Shown piece after piece: positions 1 through 5,504 of a DNA stretch of 5,796 bases. The notes beneath the pieces were generated by a model. The model did not search any database. It was not told the origin of the DNA and saw only the letters and a program-made list of their open reading frames with translations. Location of the stretch: assembly GCA_025997755.1 (NCBI GenBank), contig BNVA01000121.1, positions 1 to 5,796 of the forward strand, read 5' to 3'. How positions within the stretch are numbered: the stretch's first letter is position 1; every line of letters begins with the position of its first letter. The position numbers and the translations under genes are program-made. This DNA comes from Spirochaetia bacterium. Lineage in GTDB: Bacteria; Spirochaetota; Spirochaetia; Treponematales; Breznakiellaceae.

Positions 1-450
1 CGCCCACATATTTAAACCAGACGCCTTATCGGCATGTCTTGCCTGCATCTGATCAATTTCAATTTCCAGCAAGTCGCGTACAATAGCCGCATCGGTACCG
101 TCAACAACAAGCCGTAAGCCTTTTTTCATAAACTCATCGTCAAGGTCTTCAAGCTCTTCTTCCAACGCGAGTAAGCCTTCACGGCGCGCCTTATCCGAAA
201 AAGCCATTAGTTTGGTAACTATACCTTTTTCCCCGTAATTCGGCACCTTGAATGTAAGTCCTATAACCTTGAAAATACCCACAGCATTGCTTATAGAAGT
301 AGCATTCATCAAACAAAACCATGAACCTAAAACGACGATTAAAAGCGACGGTAAGTCGGCATACGTTCCTATACCGGAACCGCCCGATATGACGCCCAAG
401 AGCATCATAGCTAAGGCACCGAACATACCTATAAGACTACCTAAATCCAT
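1..450 (-). CDS. motA: Flagellar motor stator protein MotA (5' part, runs off left edge)
   Basis: This is the first 150 codons of MotA, the proton- or ion-channel stator subunit that with MotB pushes on the rotor from the inner membrane. The visible part starts with a hydrophobic segment (residues about 1-22) and a second one (about 33-50). A cytoplasmic domain follows, with the family signature around residues 88-97 (ARREGLLALE) and a DGTD motif at 117-120. In E. coli MotA, an Arg near 90 and a Glu near 98 contact FliG; Arg89/Arg90 and Glu97 here sit in the same place. The ATG at 450 follows a GAGGAG ribosome site at 462-467, which lies inside the end of flbD, so translation of the two is probably coupled. 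MotB would be expected next, off the left edge. The last two membrane helices are outside the window. No frameshift is seen. Confidence 0.95.
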   Translation of the reverse strand, partial: MDLGSLIGMFGALAMMLLGVISGGSGIGTYADLPSLLIVVLGSWFCLMNATSISNAVGIFKVIGLTFKVPNYGEKGIVTKLMAFSDKARREGLLALEEELEDLDDEFMKKGLRLVVDGTDAAIVRDLLEIEIDQMQARHADKASGLNMWA

Positions 451-458
451 CTTGTTTT

Positions 459-656
459 TTACTCCTCGTTTTTAAAACCGCCGATACGTTTTCGGTATTC
501 AATAATCCTATTTATAACTTCGTCAGGTTTCTCCCGTACTATTATAAACTTACCGGATAACATTGATAGAGTCGTATCGGGCTTGCACTCAATAGACTCA
601 ATTTGATGCGGATTTATGTAGTATTCCACCCCGTCCAAGCGGGTTGCTTTGATCAT
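459..656 (-). CDS. flbD: FlbD/SwrD family flagellar protein
   Basis: This is a 65-residue protein of the small FlbD family, which lies just upstream of motA in spirochaetes and many Gram-positive bacteria. The N-terminal MIKATRLDG, the central INPHQIESIE stretch and the later GKFIIVREKPDEVINRII stretch are typical of the family, and the length is normal. The Bacillus homologue SwrD is known to raise flagellar power, probably through the MotAB stators, and the gene's position 8 nt before motA fits that role. The ATG at 656 has a purine-rich ribosome site (GGAAGGA) a few bases upstream. Only 17-18 nt separate it from the PIN toxin stop codon, so it must be read on the same transcript as the toxin unless an unseen promoter lies inside the toxin gene. 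There is no membrane segment or signal peptide. Confidence 0.9.
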   Translation of the reverse strand: MIKATRLDGVEYYINPHQIESIECKPDTTLSMLSGKFIIVREKPDEVINRIIEYRKRIGGFKNEE

Positions 657-674
657 GTTTTCCTTCCGTAATCC

Positions 675-1097
675 TTATCCATTTCCATCAAAAATATTTT
701 TTATTCTTTCCTTGCCCGGCAGCCTGTAAATATCAAAATCTGAATCTATGCTGATTATCTTTTTTATTCCTGTTTTCTCCGCCGCTATAACAAGAGTAGC
801 ATCGGCAAAATCCATAGGACAATCCGAATATTTTTGTATAAGTTCAATAACCCTCGAAATATCCGATTGTACTATGTCGCATAACACAACACCTTTTTTT
901 AATATCCAACTGAAAAAATCTATCTGCACATCAATACTAAACCCAAGCATGTAAGAAACTTCCGTAAGAATAGCGTGAGTACTAACGAACCGATAACGCC
1001 CCTCCGATAAAAAATTACATATTTTTTTATGGTACTTATCGTTTCTATCAAACAAAGCTATCAAAGGTCCGGCATCAACTAGTACGGTATTTAGCAC
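675..1097 (-). CDS. PIN-domain toxin (VapC-like ribonuclease)
   Basis: This is a 140-residue PIN-domain protein, the usual length for a single-domain VapC-type toxin. The acidic residues expected in the metal-binding nuclease site are all visible: Asp8 in VDAGPLIALFD, Glu46 in LTEVSYML, Asp96 and Asp99 in PMDFADATLVIAAE, and Asp118 (with Asp120/Asp122) in IISIDSDFD. It therefore looks catalytically intact. Proteins of this family cleave specific RNAs, often tRNA or rRNA, and are held inactive by a neighbouring DNA-binding antitoxin; the actual target cannot be read from sequence. The start is GTG at 1097, overlapping the last 23 bp of the antitoxin gene, with an AAGGG ribosome site about 8 nt upstream; overlap of this kind suggests translational coupling. 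Its location between flgE and flbD is unusual. An alternative is a non-toxic PIN nuclease, but the partner gene makes a toxin-antitoxin pair the best reading. Confidence 0.85.
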   Translation of the reverse strand: MLNTVLVDAGPLIALFDRNDKYHKKICNFLSEGRYRFVSTHAILTEVSYMLGFSIDVQIDFFSWILKKGVVLCDIVQSDISRVIELIQKYSDCPMDFADATLVIAAEKTGIKKIISIDSDFDIYRLPGKERIKNIFDGNG

Positions 1098-1389
1098 TGA
1101 TCTTTCCCTTTAGTAATTTTTTATAATCCCGCGAAAGATTACCGGCATCAACATCGGCTGCATATAACGCGGGACCTTCCGAAATCTTGTATTCATCTGT
1201 GGAAGAAGATTTACTGCCGTATTTTCCGAAGTACTGTTCTCCTAATGTGTAAGAATCAAGCTCTTCTTCTTCCTGTTTGAAAAACTCTTCCAAAGCCGTA
1301 ATAATGAGCGCCGACTTTGTTTGGTTTTTCATCTTTGCAAACGAGGCAATATTCCGTTCCATTTCCGGAGATAAACGCAAACTGGTCAT
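1075..1389 (-). CDS. Ribbon-helix-helix (CopG-like) antitoxin
   Basis: This is a 104-residue protein with an N-terminal ribbon-helix-helix pattern: a short strand at residues 2-7 (TSLRLS), helix A about 8-20, a turn near NQTKS, and helix B about 24-38. A run of acidic residues (39-45) leads into the tail. The tail holds LGEQYFGKYGS (49-59) and GNLSRDYKKLLKGKI (83-97), which resemble the toxin-binding tail of CopG-type antitoxins. In the relatives I know, these two blocks lie closer together, so residues about 60-82 look like an insert. The protein would neutralise the PIN toxin encoded immediately downstream, and as a dimer would bind DNA at its own promoter. The ATG at 1389 has a strong AAGGAG site at 1395-1400, and that site is complementary to a tract further upstream. 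The family assignment is from pattern only. Confidence 0.8.
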   Translation of the reverse strand: MTSLRLSPEMERNIASFAKMKNQTKSALIITALEEFFKQEEEELDSYTLGEQYFGKYGSKSSSTDEYKISEGPALYAADVDAGNLSRDYKKLLKGKISAKYRTS

Positions 1390-1420
1390 AAAAACTCCTT
1401 ACTCTTGCGGCGCAATAACT

Positions 1421-1439
1421 TATTACATACCGTATTACA
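1421..1439. promoter_or_regulatory. Candidate operator: paired TATTACA repeats
   Basis: TATTACA occurs at 1421-1427 and again at 1433-1439, a 12-bp period on the same strand, with TACCG between them. It overlaps the -10 of the proposed antitoxin promoter. Ribbon-helix-helix repressors commonly bind tandem short sites about one helical turn apart, so this is a reasonable autoregulation site for the antitoxin. No binding motif is known for this protein, so this is inference. Confidence 0.35.
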
Positions 1440-1457
1440 ATATCAAAAAAATGTCAA
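1429..1457 (-). promoter_or_regulatory. Possible promoter of the toxin-antitoxin pair
   Basis: On the minus strand there is a perfect TTGACA (-35) at 1452-1457, then 17 bases including seven consecutive T, then TACGGT (-10) at 1429-1434. The -10 matches the consensus at only three of six positions, so the assignment is tentative. A transcript starting near 1422 would keep the antitoxin ribosome site but lack the complementary arm at 1461-1479. Confidence 0.4.
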
Positions 1458-1514
1458 TAGCAAGGAGTAAGGAGTAGTTTTTTTATTTGAAATCAAACAA
1501 CTACTCACTACTCA

Positions 1515-2924
1515 CTACCTCTTCAAAGTCAACAATTCCTGCAATAACTGGTCGGCAGTTTGAATTGTCCGGGAATTTGCCTGAAAACCGCGCTGCGTTA
1601 CGATCATGTCTGTAAATTCCGCAGCCATATCAACATTGGACATTTCGAGAGTGCCTGCGATGATCTTCCCTTTGCCGGCTATACCTGAAGGTCCTATATT
1701 TGCGTTACCTGAATTGTTTGATACTACAAAGGCTGTATCTCCGTTCTTTTCCAAACCGCCCTGATTTGCAAATGTCGCAAGAGCTATCTGGGCTAGGGTA
1801 CGGTTGGTGCCGTTTGAATACACTCCGGTAATAACGCCCGACTGGTCAATTTTAAAACTTTCAAGATAACCCATTGTATAGCCGTCCTGCGTTACCGCCT
1901 TAGATGAGCTTGATTCGGCAAACTGCGTTAATGCACGGGTAAAGCCTCCCACTTCCCCCATATCCAGCGTAAACAACTGCCTAACCTGTTCTCCGTCCGC
2001 ACCCGGCGTTGTATCCGGTACATCGTAGGCAACATTCATAATAACCTGCCCTCCGTTCTCTCCGCCGGAAACCACGCCCGCTCCGTCTACAGCGCTAAGT
2101 ATAGTGCCGTTATTATCGAAGTTTACGGTAAACACCTGCGCTCCCCCGGCTGCAGGAGCTTCCTCACCAAGTGCTGCCGATGTGTTTGTCGGCAACTCCG
2201 CCTGAGGGTCTACAGTAACAGTAACAGTCCAACTATTAGGCGTACCCGGAACGCGGGTAAACTGAGACTGCAAAATATGAATCTCACCAAATGTATCGTA
2301 AATTTCAATCTGAGTATTCCACGTTCCACGCCTGATTGTAACATCGTCGGTTTCACCTTCGGGAATTTCCGGCGTACGCTTGTCCAGGTTACAGGCAAAT
2401 TCTACACGGTTTGTAGAACGTGCCGGATCCTTACCTCCAACAGGAATTGTTAGATCGCCTACATTTCTGGATACCTCCAAAAGCGTAACACCGTTTACAT
2501 TTTCCGCCTGCCAGCCCTGTACTTTCATACCGTTTGCGGGATTCACAAGAGTTCCCTCATTATCAAGGCTAAAAGCCCCCGCTCGTGTGTAAAGCTGACT
2601 ATTACCCTCGGCAAGCACGAAAAAGCCCTGCCCCATAATCGCAAGGTCTGTGCCGTTACCCGTTGATTGCAGCGAGCCTTGTGTGTGAATAGTATCTATC
2701 GACGCTATCGACATACCAAGACCTACTTCTTTCGGGTTTACACCGCCGATTTCCTCCGTAGGACGTGCCGCTCCCTGCAACTGCTGGTATAGCATATCCT
2801 GAAAGTTTACTCTGCCTTTTTTAAATCCGGTTGTGTTGATGTTGGCAATATTATTACCTACAACATCCATTCTTGTCTGATGATTCTGCAGCCCAGACAC
2901 ACCGGAAAATAATGATCGCATCAT
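1515..2924 (-). CDS. flgE: Flagellar hook protein FlgE
   Basis: This 469-residue protein forms the flagellar hook, the curved joint between rod and filament, which in spirochaetes lies in the periplasm. The N-terminus has the axial-protein signature (SLFSGVSGLQNHQTRMDVVGNNIANINTTGFKK, read in parts across residues 4-36). The C-terminus ends with the matching helix (VDMAAEFTDMIVTQRGFQANSRTIQTADQ, about 435-463). The middle, about 140-370, is the variable surface domain. There is no cleavable signal; export is by the flagellar type III system. Lys165 (codon 2430-2432) and Cys178 (codon 2391-2393) sit at the same numbers as the residues cross-linked as lysinoalanine in Treponema denticola FlgE. 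Two ATG codons start the frame; the first, at 2924, is 9 nt from AGAGG and is preferred. It follows flgD by 28 nt. The gene is intact. Confidence 0.97.
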   Translation of the reverse strand: MMRSLFSGVSGLQNHQTRMDVVGNNIANINTTGFKKGRVNFQDMLYQQLQGAARPTEEIGGVNPKEVGLGMSIASIDTIHTQGSLQSTGNGTDLAIMGQGFFVLAEGNSQLYTRAGAFSLDNEGTLVNPANGMKVQGWQAENVNGVTLLEVSRNVGDLTIPVGGKDPARSTNRVEFACNLDKRTPEIPEGETDDVTIRRGTWNTQIEIYDTFGEIHILQSQFTRVPGTPNSWTVTVTVDPQAELPTNTSAALGEEAPAAGGAQVFTVNFDNNGTILSAVDGAGVVSGGENGGQVIMNVAYDVPDTTPGADGEQVRQLFTLDMGEVGGFTRALTQFAESSSSKAVTQDGYTMGYLESFKIDQSGVITGVYSNGTNRTLAQIALATFANQGGLEKNGDTAFVVSNNSGNANIGPSGIAGKGKIIAGTLEMSNVDMAAEFTDMIVTQRGFQANSRTIQTADQLLQELLTLKR

Positions 2925-2952
2925 ACCTGTTTACCTCTTTGATTATATATCC

Positions 2953-3390
2953 CTATTCAAAAACCTTAGTTACCTGACTCCACTGATAGTAATTGCCGTT
3001 TACAAGAATTTGCGGACTACCTCCGCGTGTTACCGCTTTAACAGTGCCTTCCACTACATTTTCACCTTCGATAATCTCTACGGATTTACCTAAAGCGGTA
3101 TTCGCTTCCGAGACCGAAAGTATGTCGGCAAGACGTGAAAAATCGCTTGCCATATTCGTCATTTGTTCAAGAGAGGAAAACTGAGCCATCTGCGCTATGA
3201 ACTCTTTATCTTCCATAGGCGCCATAGGATCCTGATACGAAAGCTGAGTTACCAGCAGCTTTAAAAAATCATCTTTCCCCAGATTCTGCCCGGTTGCGCC
3301 TTTACCGTCATTGAGTTTGGCGTTGAAGTCGTTTACAAACCTGTTTGTTTCCAGTACCTCACGCGCACTTAAATTTGTGTTTATGTCCAT
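2953..3390 (-). CDS. flgD: Flagellar hook cap/assembly protein FlgD
   Basis: This 145-residue protein is the hook cap that guides polymerisation of FlgE. The conserved FlgD N-terminal block is clear: a GKDDFLKLLVTQLSYQDP stretch at about residues 38-55, followed by MEDKEFIAQMAQFSSLEQM at about 61-79. The remainder, ending in WSQVTKVFE, corresponds to a shortened C-terminal part. Enteric FlgD is about 230 residues, while treponemal forms are short like this one, so this is not a truncation. The ATG at 3390 has an AAGGAG site a few bases upstream. It lies 22 nt after the fliK stop and 28 nt before flgE, in line with the fla operon order. There is no signal peptide, as expected for a flagellar type III substrate. 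Confidence 0.95.
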   Translation of the reverse strand: MDINTNLSAREVLETNRFVNDFNAKLNDGKGATGQNLGKDDFLKLLVTQLSYQDPMAPMEDKEFIAQMAQFSSLEQMTNMASDFSRLADILSVSEANTALGKSVEIIEGENVVEGTVKAVTRGGSPQILVNGNYYQWSQVTKVFE

Positions 3391-3412
3391 TTTTTCTCCT
3401 TACTTTCTATGA

Positions 3413-4975
3413 TTAAACCAAAACATTTATGCCATTACCGTAGTATTCACCGCTCCACCTGCGGATGCCGTCCACATTAAAAACACTTTCCACTTCATCA
3501 TCATAAGTTAATGCGCTGCGGGCAGCGGCAAACATAGCATTGTTTTGATTTTCTTGTTGGCTTGAGTTTTTTCCGCTTCCATTGTCCGACATAGCCAGTT
3601 CAAGATTTGCCCCGTCAAAACCGCTGTCACGAAATGCCTGTTTTAAAGCATCCAATTCGGAACCGAATGCCTTCATAGCCTCTTTACTTTCAACAACAAT
3701 ATTTCCCGTGATCTTGTTTTCGGACATTTCAAGACGTATCTTTATGTTTCCAAGCGATTCAGGTTTAAGGGCAAGCCGTATTGTTGCTTCGCCTCCGTTT
3801 CGCAGCATGATCGATGCCTGACGAACTATGTCGCCGTTTAGATTTTGATGCAGTTCCCACGCAAGAAAATTCTCAAGCGAGACTTGCGGACGCAAATCAC
3901 GAAAATTTTGTTCCCCTGCCGCAAAATTCTTTGGCTCGCTGCGTAAATTAACAGTGATCTCCGTCTCTTTACCGTTTGCTGCGGTTTTTATAATTGTTTC
4001 CTTGCTTTCAACTGTAGAAGAAATCGCCGTACTCGTGCGTGTTTCCGTAATTTCAGCATTTTCACGCCGCTTGTTCTTGGATGAAGTAGTCTTTTTCTCA
4101 TCTTGTCCATCAATTTTTTGCTTAAAACCTGTCTTTTCATCATATCTTGGATTTTTTATATCAAATATTGAAAGTTGAGGTTGGCTATCTACATCTTTTT
4201 CTTTCTGCGGTGCATTTTCCTTGTTTGTTATATTTTTTTCTACCGGGTTCTTTAATTCAAGGAAAGATTTTTTATTATCTGTAGCAAGCCTTTCGTTCCC
4301 GGTATTCGGCTCATTGCCGTCAAAAAAGATACCTTCCTCGGTCTCATTTGAAACTTTTATTTTTTCTATCCCGTTATCCGCTTTAGCCGAATCTGTTTTT
4401 TCACCATCTTTCTTTCCAAAAACAGCTTTAGGCATATCGGCGTTATTTTCAGCGGATTTTTCATCTTCCGTAGTAATTTCATTTTTTGTTTTATTCGCGG
4501 TATCCGTGTCAATTTTGTTTGTTTGATTTTGCCGCACAATAAAAACGGCTTCCGAATTAAGCTCATTTTCCGTATCAAGGTCTTGTTCCTCACTTTTGAG
4601 CTTTATTTCGCCGCTTTTCACAATACCGGAGGTAACTTTTTCTTTTTTTGCAGCATCGTCCTGCTTTGACAGCGGAATTTTGCCATCTTCAAGTTTAGCT
4701 GTATCATCCTCATACGAAACTATGACCGGTTCATCTTCTACACGATTATCACTACCAACAGCATAGTTATTTGAAGATGAACCTGAAGATACTTCATTGG
4801 GCGGAGCCTCCTTGACCTTATCCTGAGCCTGCGAGGATGCCATATAATCGTTCATCATATCCGCAAAGGGAGTTCCGGCAATGCCGCCGGAGGAACCCGC
4901 CTGCGAAGGACTAATGAAAAAGCCAAACTCGCCGCTAATATTTGCGGATAAATTAAACTGGGCGCTTTGTAACAA
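3413..4975 (-). CDS. fliK: Flagellar hook-length control protein FliK (Tap1)
   Basis: This protein has 520 residues from the chosen start. The C-terminal hook-length domain lies at about residues 382-464, with MLRNGGEATIRLALKPESLG leading into a pattern of alternating strands and an acidic helix (SELDALKQAFRDSGFDG). About 60-345 is low-complexity and rich in Lys, Glu, Asn, Asp and Thr, as expected of the extended ruler part of FliK. It is secreted through the flagellar export gate, measures hook length and switches export from hook to filament proteins. In treponemes this first gene of the fla operon is called tap1. The frame is open upstream to 5089, but TTG at 4975 is preceded at 6 nt by a perfect AGGAGG (4982-4987). 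Earlier starts lie in the promoter region and lack a ribosome site. The start is therefore inferred; the identity is well supported by the C-terminus and context. Confidence 0.9.
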   Translation of the reverse strand: MLQSAQFNLSANISGEFGFFISPSQAGSSGGIAGTPFADMMNDYMASSQAQDKVKEAPPNEVSSGSSSNNYAVGSDNRVEDEPVIVSYEDDTAKLEDGKIPLSKQDDAAKKEKVTSGIVKSGEIKLKSEEQDLDTENELNSEAVFIVRQNQTNKIDTDTANKTKNEITTEDEKSAENNADMPKAVFGKKDGEKTDSAKADNGIEKIKVSNETEEGIFFDGNEPNTGNERLATDNKKSFLELKNPVEKNITNKENAPQKEKDVDSQPQLSIFDIKNPRYDEKTGFKQKIDGQDEKKTTSSKNKRRENAEITETRTSTAISSTVESKETIIKTAANGKETEITVNLRSEPKNFAAGEQNFRDLRPQVSLENFLAWELHQNLNGDIVRQASIMLRNGGEATIRLALKPESLGNIKIRLEMSENKITGNIVVESKEAMKAFGSELDALKQAFRDSGFDGANLELAMSDNGSGKNSSQQENQNNAMFAAARSALTYDDEVESVFNVDGIRRWSGEYYGNGINVLV

Positions 4976-4987
4976 GCCTTGCCTCCT
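4973..4987 (-). promoter_or_regulatory. fliK ribosome site and TTG start
   Basis: AGGAGG at 4982-4987 on the minus strand is followed by six bases and TTG at 4973-4975. Upstream candidates are TTG at 5089 and ATG at 5074. The first overlaps the proposed -10 element and the second falls at the expected transcription start, so neither can be the normal start if that promoter is right. Confidence 0.75.
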
Positions 4988-5027
4988 ATAATTACAAAAA
5001 AGCACATCCGTGTGAAAATTGATTTTC

Positions 5028-5045
5028 CGCAGGAGAAAACCTGCG
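5028..5045 (-). promoter_or_regulatory. Hairpin in the fliK leader
   Basis: In the untranslated leader of the fla transcript, CGCAGG and CCTGCG (six perfect GC-rich pairs) close a 6-nt loop. It lies about 40 nt upstream of the ribosome site and is not followed by a T run, so it is not a terminator. It could stabilise the 5' end of the message or have no role. Confidence 0.45.
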
Positions 5046-5079
5046 TTACAAGACGATCTATCCGTGAATCTCATGTAAA

Positions 5080-5106
5080 GTTTCGGCAAATTTTAAGGCT
5101 AAGTTA
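5080..5106 (-). promoter_or_regulatory. Sigma-28-like (FliA/WhiG) promoter of the fla operon
   Basis: Read on the minus strand, TAAC (5103-5106), 15 bases, then GCCGAAAC (5080-5087). The flagellar sigma-28 consensus is TAAA, 15 bases, GCCGATAA, so this matches 3 of 4 and 6 of 8 positions with exact spacing. Treponemal fla operons have been reported to start from a sigma-28-type promoter upstream of tap1, which fits. The expected start is near 5073, giving a leader of about 100 nt. Confidence 0.6.
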
Positions 5107-5136
5107 AGCAAAGTTTTCCCGCTGGCGATAACCGGC

Positions 5137-5165
5137 TTGATCAAAAAAATAAAAAAGTGTCTAAT
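5137..5165 (+). promoter_or_regulatory. Sigma-70-like promoter of tRNA-Val
   Basis: TTGATC (5137-5142), exactly 17 bases of A-rich spacer, then TCTAAT (5160-5165). This matches 4 of 6 and 5 of 6 consensus positions. Transcription would begin near 5172, leaving a 5' leader of about 78 nt to be removed by RNase P. It is divergent from the fla promoter, with about 30 bp between the two -35 elements. Confidence 0.55.
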
Positions 5166-5249
5166 TATTTATCTGGTAAGAAACGCCGCAGGCGGCGCGG
5201 TATTAAACTGCCCTGCGAATAAAACCCGGGAGAATCGGAAGGTTTTGTC

Positions 5250-5323
5250 GGGCGCTTAGCTCAGCTGGTTAGAGCGCCACGTTTACACCGTGGATGTCAG
5301 AGGTTCGAATCCTCTAGCGCCCA
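5250..5323 (+). tRNA. tRNA-Val (anticodon UAC)
   Basis: This is a complete 74-nt cloverleaf. Acceptor arms GGGCGCT (5250-5256) and AGCGCCC (5316-5322) pair perfectly, with discriminator A at 5323. The D stem is GCTC/GAGC (5259-5262 with 5272-5275). The anticodon stem is CCACG/CGTGG (5277-5281 with 5289-5293) around the loop TTTACAC, giving anticodon TAC at 5284-5286, which reads GTA and other valine codons. The T stem is AGAGG/CCTCT with loop TTCGAAT. CCA is not encoded. There is no obvious T-run terminator directly after the gene. It is transcribed away from the flagellar operon. Confidence 0.97.
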
Positions 5324-5344
5324 TATCCTATAACAACTTAACAT

Positions 5345-5386
5345 TGAGGCTGACACGATTCGAACGTGCGACCTTCAGATCCGCAA
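5345..5386 (-). other. 3' fragment of a tRNA-Arg-like gene, probable attachment site
   Basis: Read on the minus strand, this is the 3' part of a tRNA from the anticodon loop onward: loop TTGCGGA (5386-5380, anticodon GCG, arginine), stem strand TCTGA, variable AGGTC, T arm GCACG-TTCGAAT-CGTGT (5369-5353), acceptor strand CAGCCTC (5352-5346) and discriminator A (5345). The 5' half is missing: the bases beyond 5386 do not give the complementary TCAGA stem, a D arm or a GAGGCTG acceptor strand. Tyrosine integrases often recombine in a tRNA from the anticodon loop to the 3' end and leave such a fragment at the far end of the inserted element. The orientation then places the element to the right, with the intact tRNA-Arg beyond it. 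Arginine identity is inferred from the loop. Confidence 0.7.
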
Positions 5387-5395
5387 TCCCCATCA

Positions 5396-5427
5396 ACCTT
5401 AGTTTACACTTACCTTAGCTTACTTAG
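5396..5427 (+). repeat. Short direct repeats beside the attachment fragment
   Basis: ACCTTAG occurs at 5396-5402 and 5412-5418 (16-bp period), with a variant TACTTAG at 5421-5427. They start 10 bp from the tRNA fragment on the presumed element side. They may be recombinase-binding sequences, but a chance A/T-rich repeat is possible. Confidence 0.3.
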
Positions 5428-5504
5428 CATAGACTACAATATAGAAGAATGCCAAGCGATTTTAAGCAAAAATAAGGAGAGCTAAACGAGGAAAAATCCC
5501 AAAA

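Larger units (their letters stand above)
1394..1517 (-). repeat. Three-arm complementary region between flgE and the antitoxin
   Basis: Three tracts in this gap can pair with each other on the minus-strand transcript. Arm A (1499-1513) directly follows the flgE stop codon at 1515-1517 and is built of the heptamer TAGTGAG in tandem. Arm B (1461-1479) is built of the heptamer ACTCCTT in tandem. Arm C (1394-1408) contains the antitoxin ribosome site. A and B form a 15-position stem (13 Watson-Crick pairs, one G-U, one mismatch) with a 19-nt loop. B and C form 11 unbroken pairs, a one-base bulge and 4 more. The pairings exclude each other. The pairing potential is seen directly; a regulatory role is inference, and the arms could instead be short tandem heptamer repeats of no function. 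Confidence 0.6.

Noticed and set aside
248..475. Plus-strand open frame opposite motA
   Set aside because: It is antisense to a clear MotA coding region, has no family resemblance and no ribosome site.
1465..1513. Rho-independent terminator after flgE
   Set aside because: The stem is strong but the seven-T tract begins about 13 nt after it, and flbD and motA continue downstream. It could at most cause partial termination.
3582..4526. Three plus-strand open frames (3582-3821, 3954-4178, 4221-4526) opposite fliK
   Set aside because: Their Ser/Phe/Leu/Val-rich products are what the reverse complement of a Lys/Glu/Asn-rich gene gives; there are no start signals.
4366..4593. Minus-strand open frame in another frame within fliK
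   Set aside because: It is a Lys/Arg/Leu-rich shadow of the low-complexity part of fliK with no independent start signal.
4976..5089. Upstream extension of fliK to TTG at 5089 or ATG at 5074
   Set aside because: No ribosome site precedes either codon, both lie at or upstream of the predicted transcription start, and AGGAGG with TTG at 4975 is a far better start.
5184..5197. GC-rich palindrome CGCCGC-AG-GCGGCG between the two divergent promoters and tRNA-Val
   Set aside because: It lies inside the tRNA leader and lacks a T run on the plus strand; on the minus strand only TTTCTT follows, with no gene to terminate visible.
5345..5386. A complete functional tRNA-Arg
   Set aside because: Anticodon stem partner, D arm and 5' acceptor strand are absent from the sequence beyond 5386.
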